This document shows, piece after piece, positions 20,335-29,516 of a stretch of DNA of 64,000 nucleotides; positions within the stretch are counted from its first letter, which is position 1; every line of letters begins with the position of its first letter. The notes under the pieces are model-generated. The model made no database searches. It was not told the origin of the DNA and saw only the letters and a list, made by a program, of their open reading frames with translations. Where the stretch lies: assembly GCF_014076415.1 (NCBI RefSeq), contig NZ_CP043568.1, positions 5,208,001-5,272,000 on the forward strand. Direction: 5' to 3'. A program made the translations under genes and the position numbers. This DNA is from Comamonas testosteroni. GTDB taxonomy: Bacteria; Pseudomonadota; Gammaproteobacteria; Burkholderiales; Burkholderiaceae_C.

Positions 20335-21385
20335 ATGAAGACCCATCACACCCAAGCCCCGGCCGCTGGCGGCCGCAACGACGGCGCCATGCAGGGCCTG
20401 CCTGCTGCATCTGGCGGGCCTGGCTCCCGCACTTGCTCCCGTATTCGCCCTGGCTCCGGTCGCCGCACGCGCCCAGGGCAGCTACCCCAGCCGCCCCGTG
20501 CGCATCATCGTGCAGTTCGCGGCCGGCGGCTCCTCCGACATCCTCGCGCGCGCCCTGGGCGACGGCCTGTCCAAGCGCCTGGGCCAGCCCGTCATCGTGG
20601 AAAACCGCAGCGGCGCGGGCGGCATCATTGGCACGGACCACGTGGTCAAGAGCGCTGCCGACGGCTACACCCTGCTGCTGACCGTGCCCGGCCCCATCGC
20701 CGCCAACCTGGTGCTGTACAAGAAGCTGCCCTACGACCCGCGCACCGACCTGCGCATGGTTTCGGACGTGGCCGGCCAGCGCACCGTCATGGCCGTGCAC
20801 TCCTCCGTGCCTGCCAAGACCTTTGCCGAGCTGATCGAGCTGGTGCGCAAGGCGCCCGGCGACTACGCCATGGGCTCCTGGGGCGCGGGCACGCAGCCGC
20901 ACCAGATACAGGCCTTCATGGAGCGCAAGTATGGCGTCAAGGTACTTCACGCCGCCTACAAGGGCGAAAGCCCCATGGTCTCCGACCTCATCAGCGGCAT
21001 GATCCAGATGACCTCGGCCTCCATCTCCACGCTCAAGCCCTATATCGAGTCCGGCCGGCTGCGCGCCCTGGCCGTGCCCGGCACCAGCCGCGCCACCGCC
21101 CTGCCCGACGTCCCCACCTTTGCCGAACAGGGCTTCAGGGACGACGTCTACACCTTCATGGCACCCACCTCGCTGATGGCTCCGGCCAAGACGCCCGACG
21201 CCATCGTCGAGCGCATAGGCCGCGAAGTGGCCGTGGTGGTCCGACAGCCCGAGATGCTGCGCCGCCTGCAGGAAATGGGGGCCGACCCCATAGGCAACAC
21301 GCCCGCCCAAGCCGCCAGCGACTACCAGTCCTACCTGCCCGTCGCCATTGCGCTGACCCAGTCCACCGGCGTGCAGCCGAACTGA
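20335..21385 (+). CDS. Bug-family tripartite tricarboxylate receptor, 5' frameshift
   Basis: From about 20391 the frame reads a hydrophobic signal core (LLHLAGLAPALAPVFALAPV), AARAQ cleavage site, then the classic Bug opening SYPSRPVRIIVQFAAGGSSD, GAGGIIGTDHV, and the rest of a periplasmic binding protein to the TGA at 21383. The plausible ATG at 20335 (MKTHHTQ) is in a different frame, and a TGA at 20336 closes the correct frame, which has no ATG, GTG or TTG before the mature domain. One inserted or missing base between 20338 and 20395 would explain this. The mature domain is otherwise intact. It may be a pseudogene or a sequence error. Confidence 0.75.
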
Positions 21386-21439
21386 AGCCCCGCACTCTTT
21401 CCCGAACGCCTTCCTGTTCCTTTTGCAAAGGTAGATTCC

Positions 21440-21961
21440 ATGACCCAGTCCATCACGACCCTGCAGCACGCGCGCCAGGCCCTGGCCCGCTCCATAGGCC
21501 AGGCCGCCTTCGTCTACGGCTACCCGCTCACCGAGACCTACCGCACCTGCGCCCCGGCAGCTCGGCCGGCTCGGATGTGCGCGCGCCCATGAACACGCTG
21601 CACCATGCGCCGCGCCCTTCCACCCACGAGGACCGCGACGTGGTCACTCCGGCCAACGACCTGCTGTATTCCATGGCCTGGCTGAACCTGGAAGGCGGCC
21701 CCATGCTGCTGACCATTCCGTCCTCGGCCCGCCATCCAGGGCGCTACTTCGTGCTGCCGCTGTACGACGCCTATACCGAGAACTTCGAGAACCTGGGTCC
21801 GCGCAACTGCAATCCCGAAGGCGAGACCGTGGTCCTGCTCGGCCCCGGCGGCCAGGTGCCGGCATCGATGTCCCATCTGCGCGCGGTGCACTGCCCCACC
21901 CACCTGGTCTGGCTGATAGGCCGCATCCTCGCGGGCGACGAGAGCGACTGGCCCGCAGCAG
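21440..21961 (+). pseudogene. DUF1254 protein, N-terminal fragment with frameshift
   Basis: The first 38 codons (MTQSITTLQHARQALARSIG, then FVYGYPLTETYRTCA) and the following part (from about 21556: GSSAGSDVRAPMNTLHHA, then VVTPANDLLYSMAWLNLEGG and RYFVLPLYDAYTENF) belong to one DUF1254 domain but lie in different frames, with the shift near 21550-21560. The homology ends abruptly after LIGRILAGDESDWPA at about 21958, where the sequence turns into an unrelated gene in another frame. The usual DUF1254/DUF1214 C-terminal half is missing. Confidence 0.8.
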
Positions 21962-22259
21962 CTCGGGGCGGCTGCCGTCCCTGCCCGAGGTGCCCTCCAT
22001 GACCGAGGCCGGCTACCCATTCAAGAACTACTCGTGGTACGGCATCTTCGCGCCGGCCAAGACCCCGCCGGCCATCGTCGCGCAGCTCAACGAACAGGTG
22101 CTGCGCGCGCTGCGCGACCCGGCCCTGATCCAGCGCATGCGCGAACTCAACTTCTCGGACCTGCCGCTGACCACGCCCGAGCAATTCACCCAGACCCTGC
22201 GCCAGGACCTGGACGACTGGAGCCAGCTGGTCAAGGAAACCGGCGTGCAGCTCGACTAG
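21962..22259 (+). pseudogene. Bug-family receptor, C-terminal fragment
   Basis: The frame reads GRLPSLPEVPSMTEAGYPFK, then WYGIFAPAKTPPAIVAQLNE and a normal Bug C-terminus to a TAG. Only about the last 98 residues of a 320-residue receptor remain. The 5' end abuts the DUF1254 fragment with no start region, so the two fragments mark the ends of a deletion. It is not the missing end of the receptor at 20335-21385, which has its own complete C-terminus. Confidence 0.8.
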
Positions 22260-22298
22260 CGCGCCGGCCTGGCCCTGCCTGATGCAGGCAAGTTCACA

Positions 22299-22400
22299 TT
22301 AAAAAATAGGAGCTGTCATCGCTCACCAACCAATAAATCTGAATACTTTTATATCCATATTTGTTGATTGACAAGCGATTCCAGCTCATCTTTTTTTCAA
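22299..22400. repeat. Intergenic inverted repeat, family 1, copy b
   Basis: The left half TTAAAAAATAGGAGCTGTCA TCGCT and the complement of the right half (AAAGATGAGCTGGAATCGCT) match over about 25 bases, separated by an AT-rich centre. It shares the AGCT-N3-5-(G/T)CGCT core with the copies at 12791, 30741 and 55141. It occupies most of the gap between the receptor fragment and gltL. Confidence 0.7.
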
Positions 22401-22426
22401 ACCTTCTCATGACCGGACCATGAAAA

Positions 22427-22449
22427 AAGGCGCTCACGAGGAGCGCCTT
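22427..22449 (-). terminator. Rho-independent terminator after gltL
   Basis: AAGGCGCTC pairs with GAGCGCCTT across a 5-base loop and is followed in the minus direction by TTTTTC. It lies 20 bases after the gltL stop and ends the gltIJKL message. Confidence 0.9.
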
Positions 22450-22469
22450 GGGCCCAGAGGGCAGCAGCA

Positions 22470-23207
<738 letters not shown>

Positions 23208-23257
23208 TTTTCACTCCGACTTTTGTCAGTGATCCATCGCAGCGCCTGCAACGGGCT

Positions 23258-23326
23258 CGGTCAGGCCAGCCCGCAGCCGAGGCCGTCGTCCCCCTTGAGG
23301 GGGAGGGCGCGAAGCGACTCAGGGGG
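23258..23326. repeat. Intergenic repeat, family 2, copy A (inside glt operon)
   Basis: Read on the minus strand the element begins CCCCCTGAGTCGCTTCGCGC, continues with a CCCCCTC-AA-GGGGG hairpin and GACGACGGCC, and ends in a degenerate GCGGGCTGGCC. Copies at 30558 and 46767 share the same order of blocks. It lies between gltK and gltL. Confidence 0.7.
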
Positions 23327-23330
23327 TGTT

Positions 23331-24002
23331 TCATCGAATAATGGCGATCTTCTTGTGCAGACGCTTGACGAACCAAGACAGTGCAAAGCAGATCACAAAA
23401 TAGGTCACGGCAGCCGCCAGATAGGATTCGATGGGTCGGCCGAAGTTCTTGCCGGCGATTTCGAAGCCCTTGAGCATGTCGTAGGCACCGATCGCATAGA
23501 CCAGCGAGGTATCCTGAAACAGGATGATGGTCTGGGTCAGCAGCACGGGCAGCATGTTGCGGAAGGCCTGAGGCAGCACCACCAGACGCATGTTCTGACC
23601 ATAGGTCATGCCCAGCGCCTGGCCTGCAAACACCTGTCCACGTGGAATGGACTGGATGCCGGCACGCATGATTTCAGAGAAATATGCTGCTTCGAAAGCC
23701 ACAAAGGTGATGATGGCCGAGGTTTCAGCGCCGATGGGCTTGCCGATGAGCATGGGCATCAGCAGGAAGAACCACAGAATCACCATCACCAGCGGGATGG
23801 AGCGCATGCCGTTGACATAGATGGTGGCAGGCAGGTCCAGCCACTTCTTGCCTGACAGGCGCATCAGCGCCAGCAAGGTGCCGAAGAAGATGCCGCCCAG
23901 CGTGGCGATCAAGGTCAAGGACACGCTGAAATACAGCCCCTTCAGCACAAAGTTGCTGAACAGGTCCCACGAGAAAAACGACCAGTCGAGGTTGAGATTC
24001 AT
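23331..24002 (-). CDS. gltK: Glutamate/aspartate ABC transporter permease GltK
   Basis: A 223-residue inner-membrane permease of the HisM type, with about five membrane segments. The block RSIPLVMVILWFF and the EAAYFSEIMRAGIQSIPRGQ loop (EAA motif that contacts the ATPase) match E. coli GltK closely, as does ILFQDTSLVYAI. The start MNLNLDW lies one base after the gltJ stop, so translation is coupled. Confidence 0.93.
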   Translation of the reverse strand: MNLNLDWSFFSWDLFSNFVLKGLYFSVSLTLIATLGGIFFGTLLALMRLSGKKWLDLPATIYVNGMRSIPLVMVILWFFLLMPMLIGKPIGAETSAIITFVAFEAAYFSEIMRAGIQSIPRGQVFAGQALGMTYGQNMRLVVLPQAFRNMLPVLLTQTIILFQDTSLVYAIGAYDMLKGFEIAGKNFGRPIESYLAAAVTYFVICFALSWFVKRLHKKIAIIR

Positions 24003-24003
24003 A

Positions 24004-24756
24004 TCAGTGGCCTCCACCGCTGGCTGCAATCAGGCCGGGAACGCGAGAACGCTTCTCGATGAAGGCCATGATGCGGTTGATGATGAAGGCTGAAATCACA
24101 TACAGACCTGTCACAGCCATATAAATTTCGACGCCACGGGCCGTCTCTTCCTGGGCCTGCATGGCGAACATGGTCAGTTCGGCCACGGACACGGCAAACG
24201 CCACGGACGAGTTCTTGAACACGTTCATGGCCTCGCTGGTCAGCGGCGGAATGATGATGCGAAACGCCATCGGCAGCAGCACATAGCGGTAGGTCTGGAA
24301 GGTCGTGAACCCCACGGCCATGCCGGCATATCGCTGGCCCCGCGGCAAAGCCTGAATACCGGAGCGCACCTGCTCGGCGATACGGGCAGAGGTGAAGAAA
24401 CCGATAGCGAACACCACCAGCACAAAGCCCGGCAGGGACTTCATTGCAGGGAAGATGGCCGGAACCACGTGGTACCAGATGAACACCTGGACCAGCAACG
24501 GAATATTGCGGAACAACTCCACCCAGGCATTGCCCAGGCGCACTATCCACGGACGATCGGGCAAGGTACGCAAGGTACCAATGACTGCGCCCAGCACCAG
24601 AGCGATGACCAGCGACAGCAATGCCACCGACACAGTCCAGCCCCAGGCCGACATCATCCAATCCAGATAGGTGATGTCACCGTTCTTGCCAAAACAACTC
24701 TGCCCGACCTCTTGGGTAATGGTGTCCTGACAGAACACCTGCCAATCCCAACTCAT
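24004..24756 (-). CDS. gltJ: Glutamate/aspartate ABC transporter permease GltJ
   Basis: A 250-residue inner-membrane permease. A short N-terminal periplasmic region precedes the first helix (WTVSVALLSLVIALVLGAVI). VELFRNIPLLVQVFIWYHV and the EQVRSGIQALPRGQ loop that engages GltL are diagnostic. It pairs with GltK to form the channel. It starts 113 bases after gltI, across a strong hairpin. Confidence 0.93.
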   Translation of the reverse strand: MSWDWQVFCQDTITQEVGQSCFGKNGDITYLDWMMSAWGWTVSVALLSLVIALVLGAVIGTLRTLPDRPWIVRLGNAWVELFRNIPLLVQVFIWYHVVPAIFPAMKSLPGFVLVVFAIGFFTSARIAEQVRSGIQALPRGQRYAGMAVGFTTFQTYRYVLLPMAFRIIIPPLTSEAMNVFKNSSVAFAVSVAELTMFAMQAQEETARGVEIYMAVTGLYVISAFIINRIMAFIEKRSRVPGLIAASGGGH

Positions 24757-24821
24757 ACGAGCACCTCTTTCATTCTTGGTTTATGAGGGCAAACGCTCAC
24801 ACCGGCCCTCGCAACAAAAAA

Positions 24822-24850
24822 GCCCCTTCTAACCGCTTGGCAGAAGGGGC
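24822..24850 (-). terminator. Terminator/attenuator between gltI and gltJ
   Basis: GCCCCTTCT pairs with AGAAGGGGC over an 11-base loop and is followed by TTTTTTG in the minus direction. It lies 19 bases after gltI and before gltJKL. Partial termination here would give more binding protein than permease, as is common for ABC importers. Confidence 0.88.
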
Positions 24851-24869
24851 GGTACACCTATAGGCGGGA

Positions 24870-25769
24870 TTACTTGACTTCGTAAGCTTCCATGGGCTTG
24901 TCGTTGGGGTGAGCCCACGCATCCTTGGTCGCTGCCGACAGTGGCAGACCCACCTTCACGTTGTTGGGAGGAATGGGCTGCAGGAACCACTTGTCGTACA
25001 GCTTGGTCAGAGAACCATCCTTGATCTGACGCACGATGGATTCGTCCACAGCCTTCTTGAAGGCGGGATCGTCCTTGCGCATCATGCAGGCGATGGGTTC
25101 CACCGACAGCACTTCACCCACGATCTTGTAATCGTTGGGAGCCTTGGACTTGGAGATGTTGGCAGCCAGGATGGAGCCGTCCATGATGAAGGCATCGGCG
25201 CGGCCGGTTTCCAGCATCAGGAAGCTGTCGGCGTGGTCCTTGCCCATGACTTCCTTGAAGGTCAGGCCGTCAGCGCGCTTGTTCTTGCGCAGGGTCTGCA
25301 CGGAGGTCGTACCCGTCGTGGTCACGATGGTCTTGCCGTTCAGATCCTTGATGCCGGTGATGCCGGAGTTGGCACGGGTGGCAATACGCACTTCTTCCAC
25401 ATAGGTGGTGAAGGCGAAGGCTGCATCCTTCTGGCGAGCCGTGTTGTTGGTTGTCGAGCCGCACTCGAGATCCACGGTGCCGTTCTGCACCAGGGGAATA
25501 CGGTTTTGCGAGGTCACGGGCTGGTACTTCACTTCCAGCGCGGTCAGGCCCAGTTGCTTCTGGATGTCCTTGAGGATGCGCTCACCCATTTCGGTATGGA
25601 AGCCTACATATTTGCCATTGCCCAGCGTATAGCCCAGGCCGGACGATTCACGCACGCCCAGAGTGACGCTGCCGGTGGACTTGATCTTGGCCAAGGTGTC
25701 ATTGGCCTGGGCAAACACGGTGCCAGTTGCCAGTGCGGTTACGGCGATGGCCAACAAATGCTTCTTCAT
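24870..25769 (-). CDS. gltI: Glutamate/aspartate-binding periplasmic protein
   Basis: A 299-residue family 3 solute-binding protein with a Sec signal ending TVFAQ. LGVRESSGLGYTLGNGKY near 38-55 and the GSTTNNTARQKDAAFAFTTY segment correspond to the ligand-binding strands of E. coli GltI. It is the first gene of the gltIJKL operon, preceded by AGGAGATCCGT. The upstream gap holds a clear palindrome. Confidence 0.93.
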   Translation of the reverse strand: MKKHLLAIAVTALATGTVFAQANDTLAKIKSTGSVTLGVRESSGLGYTLGNGKYVGFHTEMGERILKDIQKQLGLTALEVKYQPVTSQNRIPLVQNGTVDLECGSTTNNTARQKDAAFAFTTYVEEVRIATRANSGITGIKDLNGKTIVTTTGTTSVQTLRKNKRADGLTFKEVMGKDHADSFLMLETGRADAFIMDGSILAANISKSKAPNDYKIVGEVLSVEPIACMMRKDDPAFKKAVDESIVRQIKDGSLTKLYDKWFLQPIPPNNVKVGLPLSAATKDAWAHPNDKPMEAYEVK

Positions 25770-25859
25770 ACGGATCTCCTATTGGTAAGGACCAAAAACG
25801 CTTGCCACTCCTTAACGCATCGCCCTTTGTGAGGGTAGACAGGTTGCGTTAACAAATGT

Positions 25860-25878
25860 ACTGCACACATTGTGCAGT
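25860..25878. promoter_or_regulatory. Palindrome ACTGCACA-CAT-TGTGCAGT upstream of gltI
   Basis: Perfect 8-base arms around a 3-base spacer, 91 bases before the gltI start. It resembles an activator or repressor site. It has the half-sites of an NtrC box (TGCAC/GTGCA), but the spacing is two bases too short. The regulator is unknown. Confidence 0.5.
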
Positions 25879-26152
25879 CATGAAGATGGCTGAAATGCAA
25901 TCATTTCTAAGACTTTTCCCGTAGGTAATTCAGGATGGCAACCACCTACTCACCGCCTCAATCTTGTATTGCAAAGCAGCACCTCTTTTTGTGCAAGCTG
26001 CGAACTCTAATGCTTTCGTGATTTCACAAGCCAATGCCGATGGCAAAAATCCTTATGCGCAACTTGCATATTCAGTATTAACCCGATGCATAACATTAGG
26101 GTTTTCACCAGGAAAATGCCTGAAATCACGACAAGCTGGTCACACAAGCAAA

Positions 26153-26174
26153 AAAAGGGCCAACTGGCCCTTTT
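26153..26174 (-). terminator. Terminator after the LysR gene
   Basis: AAAAGGGCC pairs with GGCCCTTTT around AACT, with TTTGCTTG following in the minus direction. It lies 26 bases past the stop. Confidence 0.85.
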
Positions 26175-26199
26175 GGAAGAAAAGCAACACTCGATCAGG

Positions 26200-27150
26200 T
26201 TACACAGCCTTGACCTCGCCACCCGCAATCTCGCCCTGCTCCTTGAGGAAGTTCCAGAGCGCGGCCGCTCCTCCCTGCGGGGCATCGCCCGTGGGTTTTT
26301 CCCGATAGGCCCGTACTTCCATGTCCATCTGAAAACCGGTCACGCCTTCCGGCACGGCACGCACCAGTCGACCGGACTCCAGATCGCCGCGTACTGCGCT
26401 GTAGGGCAGAAAAGCCACGCCATGACCTTCCAGCGCCATCGCCTTGAGGCCTTCGGCCATATCGGTTTCATAGACGCGCTCAAGGTGCACGGCCTCGGCC
26501 GCCTCCTTGAGGATCAGCTCCGTCACGCGACCCAGATAGGCACCAGCGGCATAGCCCAGGTAAGGCAGCGGCTGCCCCTGGCGGCCGGGCAGGACAAAGA
26601 TGGGGTTGCCGTTCTCGTCCGGCTTCGAGTAGGGAGCCAGCACCTCATGCCCCAGGCTCACCATCTCATAGCGCGAAGGGTCCAGCTGGAAGGGCTGGGA
26701 AGAGTGGTAGTAGGCAATCAGCAGATCGCAGCCACCTTCCACGAGACGCATCACCGCATCATGCACATTGAGTGCAAACAGACGGCTGCGGAAAGGGCCG
26801 AACTTCTCGTGCACGGCCGAAACCCAGTTCGGGAAGAACGTGAACGCCAAGGTATGCGGCACGGCAAAGCCCACCATGCCCTTGCCCGCACTGACATGGG
26901 CACGCAACATGGTGCGGGTGCTCTGCAAGGACTGCAGTATCTCCAGCGCCTGCTCGTACATGGTCTTGCCTGCTGGCGTCAGGCGCGTCGGATACGAGCT
27001 TCTGTCGACCAGATCCGTGCCCGCCCAGGCCTCCAGCGCCTGGATACGGCGCGAGAACGCAGGCTGCGTAACGTGGCGCAGCTGGGCCGAGCGGCTGAAA
27101 CTGCGGGTTTCAGCAAGGCTGACAAAATCTTCAAGCCATTTGGTTTCCAT
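26200..27150 (-). CDS. LysR-family regulator, HypT-like
   Basis: A 316-residue LysR regulator: N-terminal winged helix with FSRSAQLRHVTQPAFSRRIQALE at about 18-40, then a two-lobe effector domain (GFAVPHTLAF; DMAEGLKAMALEGHGVAFLP). The opening METKWLEDFVSLAETRSFS resembles E. coli HypT (YjiE), a hypochlorite-responsive regulator, more than metabolite-sensing LysR proteins, but the assignment by eye is tentative. It lies next to gltI and upstream of a TRAP operon on the other strand; either could be a target. Confidence 0.85.
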   Translation of the reverse strand: METKWLEDFVSLAETRSFSRSAQLRHVTQPAFSRRIQALEAWAGTDLVDRSSYPTRLTPAGKTMYEQALEILQSLQSTRTMLRAHVSAGKGMVGFAVPHTLAFTFFPNWVSAVHEKFGPFRSRLFALNVHDAVMRLVEGGCDLLIAYYHSSQPFQLDPSRYEMVSLGHEVLAPYSKPDENGNPIFVLPGRQGQPLPYLGYAAGAYLGRVTELILKEAAEAVHLERVYETDMAEGLKAMALEGHGVAFLPYSAVRGDLESGRLVRAVPEGVTGFQMDMEVRAYREKPTGDAPQGGAAALWNFLKEQGEIAGGEVKAV

Positions 27151-27575
27151 AGACTCTCATTATCCGCTGCCCTGCACCAAAGCTGTGCAACGGAGGTAAT
27201 CCTTGTTGGCTAGTAAACGGGACAAAACACGGACTCGACGATGAGCCATGCCTTGGTCAACAGACCCTAGGGTAATGCCTGCCGCCGGACGTAAGTGCTG
27301 CGACATAGATACCTTGATAATATTTGTTCACATCTATCCGGTGTGTCTACTCGCTCCAAGCCATCCCGGCGCACAACGCCGTGAAGGTCAAGGAACAACA
27401 TCAGGACTTACGCAAACAAGAATGCAACAACGGCCTGCCTCCTGAGGCAATCGTCTTGCCTGAACCCGTTTTGCGTAAGTCGTGAACATAAGGGCATTCT
27501 CATCGAGTGCGCGCGGATCACGCCATTCAGGCGAGCTGCCCTGACTCCTGTGTGTTTTTCTGACTTTCCGCGTTC
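27151..27575. other. 425-base gap between LysR gene and TRAP operon
   Basis: This divergent gap should hold the promoters of both flanking units. The only clear structure is the 13-base terminal inverted repeat at 27405-27481. I found no coding frame. Confidence 0.55.
27405..27481. repeat. Short element bounded by 13-14-base inverted repeats
   Basis: GACTTACGCAAAC at 27405-27417 is matched by GTTTTGCGTAAGTC at 27468-27481, enclosing about 50 bases. The ends look like the termini of an insertion sequence or MITE, but no target duplication is visible and no transposase is present. A large hairpin in the leader of the TRAP operon is the alternative. Confidence 0.5.
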
Positions 27576-28139
27576 ATGTCCTCCACTCCTCCCGAGACCG
27601 ATGGTGCAGCCGATGTCGGCACGCGCCCGGACGAGCCCCGTTCCCTGCGCATTGAAGACTGGCTGACCGTGATCATCATGGCCGCTCTGGCCCTGATCAC
27701 GTTTGCCAATGTGCTGGTGCGCTACTTCACCAACTCCTCCTTCGCCTGGACCGAGGAAATTTCCGTCTTTCTGATGATTTTGCTGGCCCTGGTCGCAGGC
27801 TCTGCCGCCGTGGCCCGCAATCAGCATATCCGCATCGAGTTTTTCTCGGACAGCGGCTCCGTCCAGCGCCGCAAGGCACTGGCCCGCTTCGGCTCTCTGA
27901 TGGTGGCGCTGCTGTTTGCCATCATTGCCGTGCTCAGCGTGCGCGTGGTCTGGGACGACTTCCGTTTCGAGGAGACCTCGCCCGGCATCGGCCTGCCCCA
28001 GTGGTGGTATTCGATCTGGCTGCCCGTGGTCTCGGCACTGATCACCGTGCGCGCCATCGGGCTGTTCATCCGCCAGGGCAAGCCCGGTGCCTTCCCTGAC
28101 GAGCCCGTGGAAAAAGACCACAGCAAGGAGATCGCATGA
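27576..28139 (+). CDS. TRAP transporter small permease (DctQ type)
   Basis: A 187-residue membrane protein with four hydrophobic segments (WLTVIIMAALALITFANVLV is the first) and the conserved FAWTEEISVFLMILLALV block of DctQ subunits. It works with the large permease and the periplasmic receptor encoded downstream to import an organic acid using the sodium or proton gradient. Its stop overlaps the next start by four bases. Confidence 0.92.
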   Translation: MSSTPPETDGAADVGTRPDEPRSLRIEDWLTVIIMAALALITFANVLVRYFTNSSFAWTEEISVFLMILLALVAGSAAVARNQHIRIEFFSDSGSVQRRKALARFGSLMVALLFAIIAVLSVRVVWDDFRFEETSPGIGLPQWWYSIWLPVVSALITVRAIGLFIRQGKPGAFPDEPVEKDHSKEIA

Positions 28140-29434
28140 TCGCCACCTTGCTGTTTGTGGCCTTTCTGGGCCTGATGTTCATCGGCGTGCCCATAGGCGC
28201 GGCCCTCGGTCTGGCCGGTGCTGCCGCGATTGCCCTGGCCAATGCAGATACGCAGTGGTTCGGCCTGCTGGCCGTGCCGCAGAATTTCTATGCCGGGCTG
28301 GGCAAATATCCGCTGCTGGCCATTCCCATGTTCGTGCTGGTGGGCTCCATCTTTGATCGCTCGGGCGTTGCCTTGCGACTGGTGAACTTTGCAGTGGCCA
28401 TCGTGGGCCGCGGCCCCGGCATGCTGCCGCTGGTGGCGATTGCCGTGGCCATGTTCCTGGGCGGCATCTCCGGCTCCGGGCCGGCCAATGCAGCGGCCGT
28501 GGGCGGCGTGATGATTGCCGCCATGAGCCGCGCCGGCTACCCCAAGAGCTTTTCTGCCAGCGTGGTCGGAGCGGCCGCAGCGACGGACATCCTGATTCCG
28601 CCTTCGGTGGCTTTCATCATCTACTCGGTGCTGGTGCCCGGTGCTTCGGTGCCGGCCCTGTTCGCGGCCGGCATGATTCCCGGCGTGCTGGCGGGTATTG
28701 CACTCATCATTCCCGCCGTGTGGATGTCGCGCAAGCACAAGATGGGCGCGCTCGAAGCCTCCATGCCGCGCCCGCCGTTCTGGAAGAGCCTGCGCGAGGC
28801 TTCCTGGGGTCTGGCAGCTCCGGTGCTGATCCTGGGCGGCATGCGCATGGGCTGGTTCACCCCCACAGAAGCCGCCGTGGTTGCCGTGTTCTACGGGCTG
28901 TTCGTCGGCATGGTGATTCACCGCACCATCGGTGTGCGCGATCTCTTTCCGATTCTGCGCGAAGCGGGCGAGCTGTCGGCCGTGATCCTGCTGGTGGTGT
29001 CGCTGGCCGGCATTTTTGCCTTCTCGCTGTCCACCCTGGGCGTGATCGATCCGGTGGCCAATGCCATCGTGAATTCCGGTCTCGGCGAATACGGCGTGCT
29101 GGGCCTGCTGATCCTGCTGCTGATCACCGTGGGCATGTTCCTGGACGGCATCTCGATCTTCCTGATCTTTGTGCCGCTGCTGCTGCCCATCATGAATCAC
29201 TACCACTGGGACCCCGTCTGGTTTGGCGTGATCCTCACCCTCAAGGTGGCACTGGGCCAGTTCACGCCGCCGCTGGCCGTGAACCTGATGGTCAGCTGCC
29301 GCATTGCGGGCGTGCGCATGGAGTCCACCGTGCGCTGGGTAGGCTGGATGCTGCTGTCCATGTTCGCCGTGATGATTCTGGTGATTGCCTTCCCCCAGCT
29401 TGCACTGTGGCTGCCCGCAAAGATGGGCTATTGA
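28136..29434 (+). CDS. TRAP transporter large permease (DctM type)
   Basis: A 432-residue inner-membrane protein with about 12 hydrophobic segments. GGISGSGPANAAAVGGVMI near 115-133, AAATDILIPPSVAFIIYS near 149 and DGISIFLIFVPLLLP near 340 are the conserved DctM blocks. It forms the transport channel. Coupled to the small permease gene by an ATGA overlap. Confidence 0.94.
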   Translation: MIATLLFVAFLGLMFIGVPIGAALGLAGAAAIALANADTQWFGLLAVPQNFYAGLGKYPLLAIPMFVLVGSIFDRSGVALRLVNFAVAIVGRGPGMLPLVAIAVAMFLGGISGSGPANAAAVGGVMIAAMSRAGYPKSFSASVVGAAAATDILIPPSVAFIIYSVLVPGASVPALFAAGMIPGVLAGIALIIPAVWMSRKHKMGALEASMPRPPFWKSLREASWGLAAPVLILGGMRMGWFTPTEAAVVAVFYGLFVGMVIHRTIGVRDLFPILREAGELSAVILLVVSLAGIFAFSLSTLGVIDPVANAIVNSGLGEYGVLGLLILLLITVGMFLDGISIFLIFVPLLLPIMNHYHWDPVWFGVILTLKVALGQFTPPLAVNLMVSCRIAGVRMESTVRWVGWMLLSMFAVMILVIAFPQLALWLPAKMGY

Positions 29435-29516
29435 TTCCGGCAGTTGCGGCCCTGGAGGCCGTAACTGCTCATTCCTGCTTTCCGGTTTTTTCGTTTCTAA
29501 AAGGGAGACAAACCAA

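Larger units (their letters stand above)
25770..26199. other. 430-base gap upstream of gltI
   Basis: No protein-coding frame with a ribosome site was found. The gap holds a palindrome at 25860-25878 near the gltI promoter region and the terminator of the LysR gene at 26153-26174. The middle part (about 25930-26150) shows nothing I can assign. Confidence 0.6.

Noticed and set aside
16983..20336. A 1117-codon open frame on the minus strand
   Set aside because: It is antisense to the porin and acyl-CoA ligase genes, has no recognisable domain and consists of Gly/His/Gln/Arg-rich sequence typical of the shadow of a GC-rich gene.
25790..25815. Possible sigma-54 promoter (TGGCAAG...TTTGG) for gltI on the minus strand
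   Set aside because: The -12 element lacks the GC at the required distance from the -24 GG.
25860..25878. NtrC binding site
   Set aside because: The TGCAC and GTGCA half-sites are 5 bases apart rather than the 7 of the consensus. Kept only as an unassigned palindrome.
27405..27481. Active insertion sequence
   Set aside because: Only 77 bases, no transposase frame and no target-site duplication.
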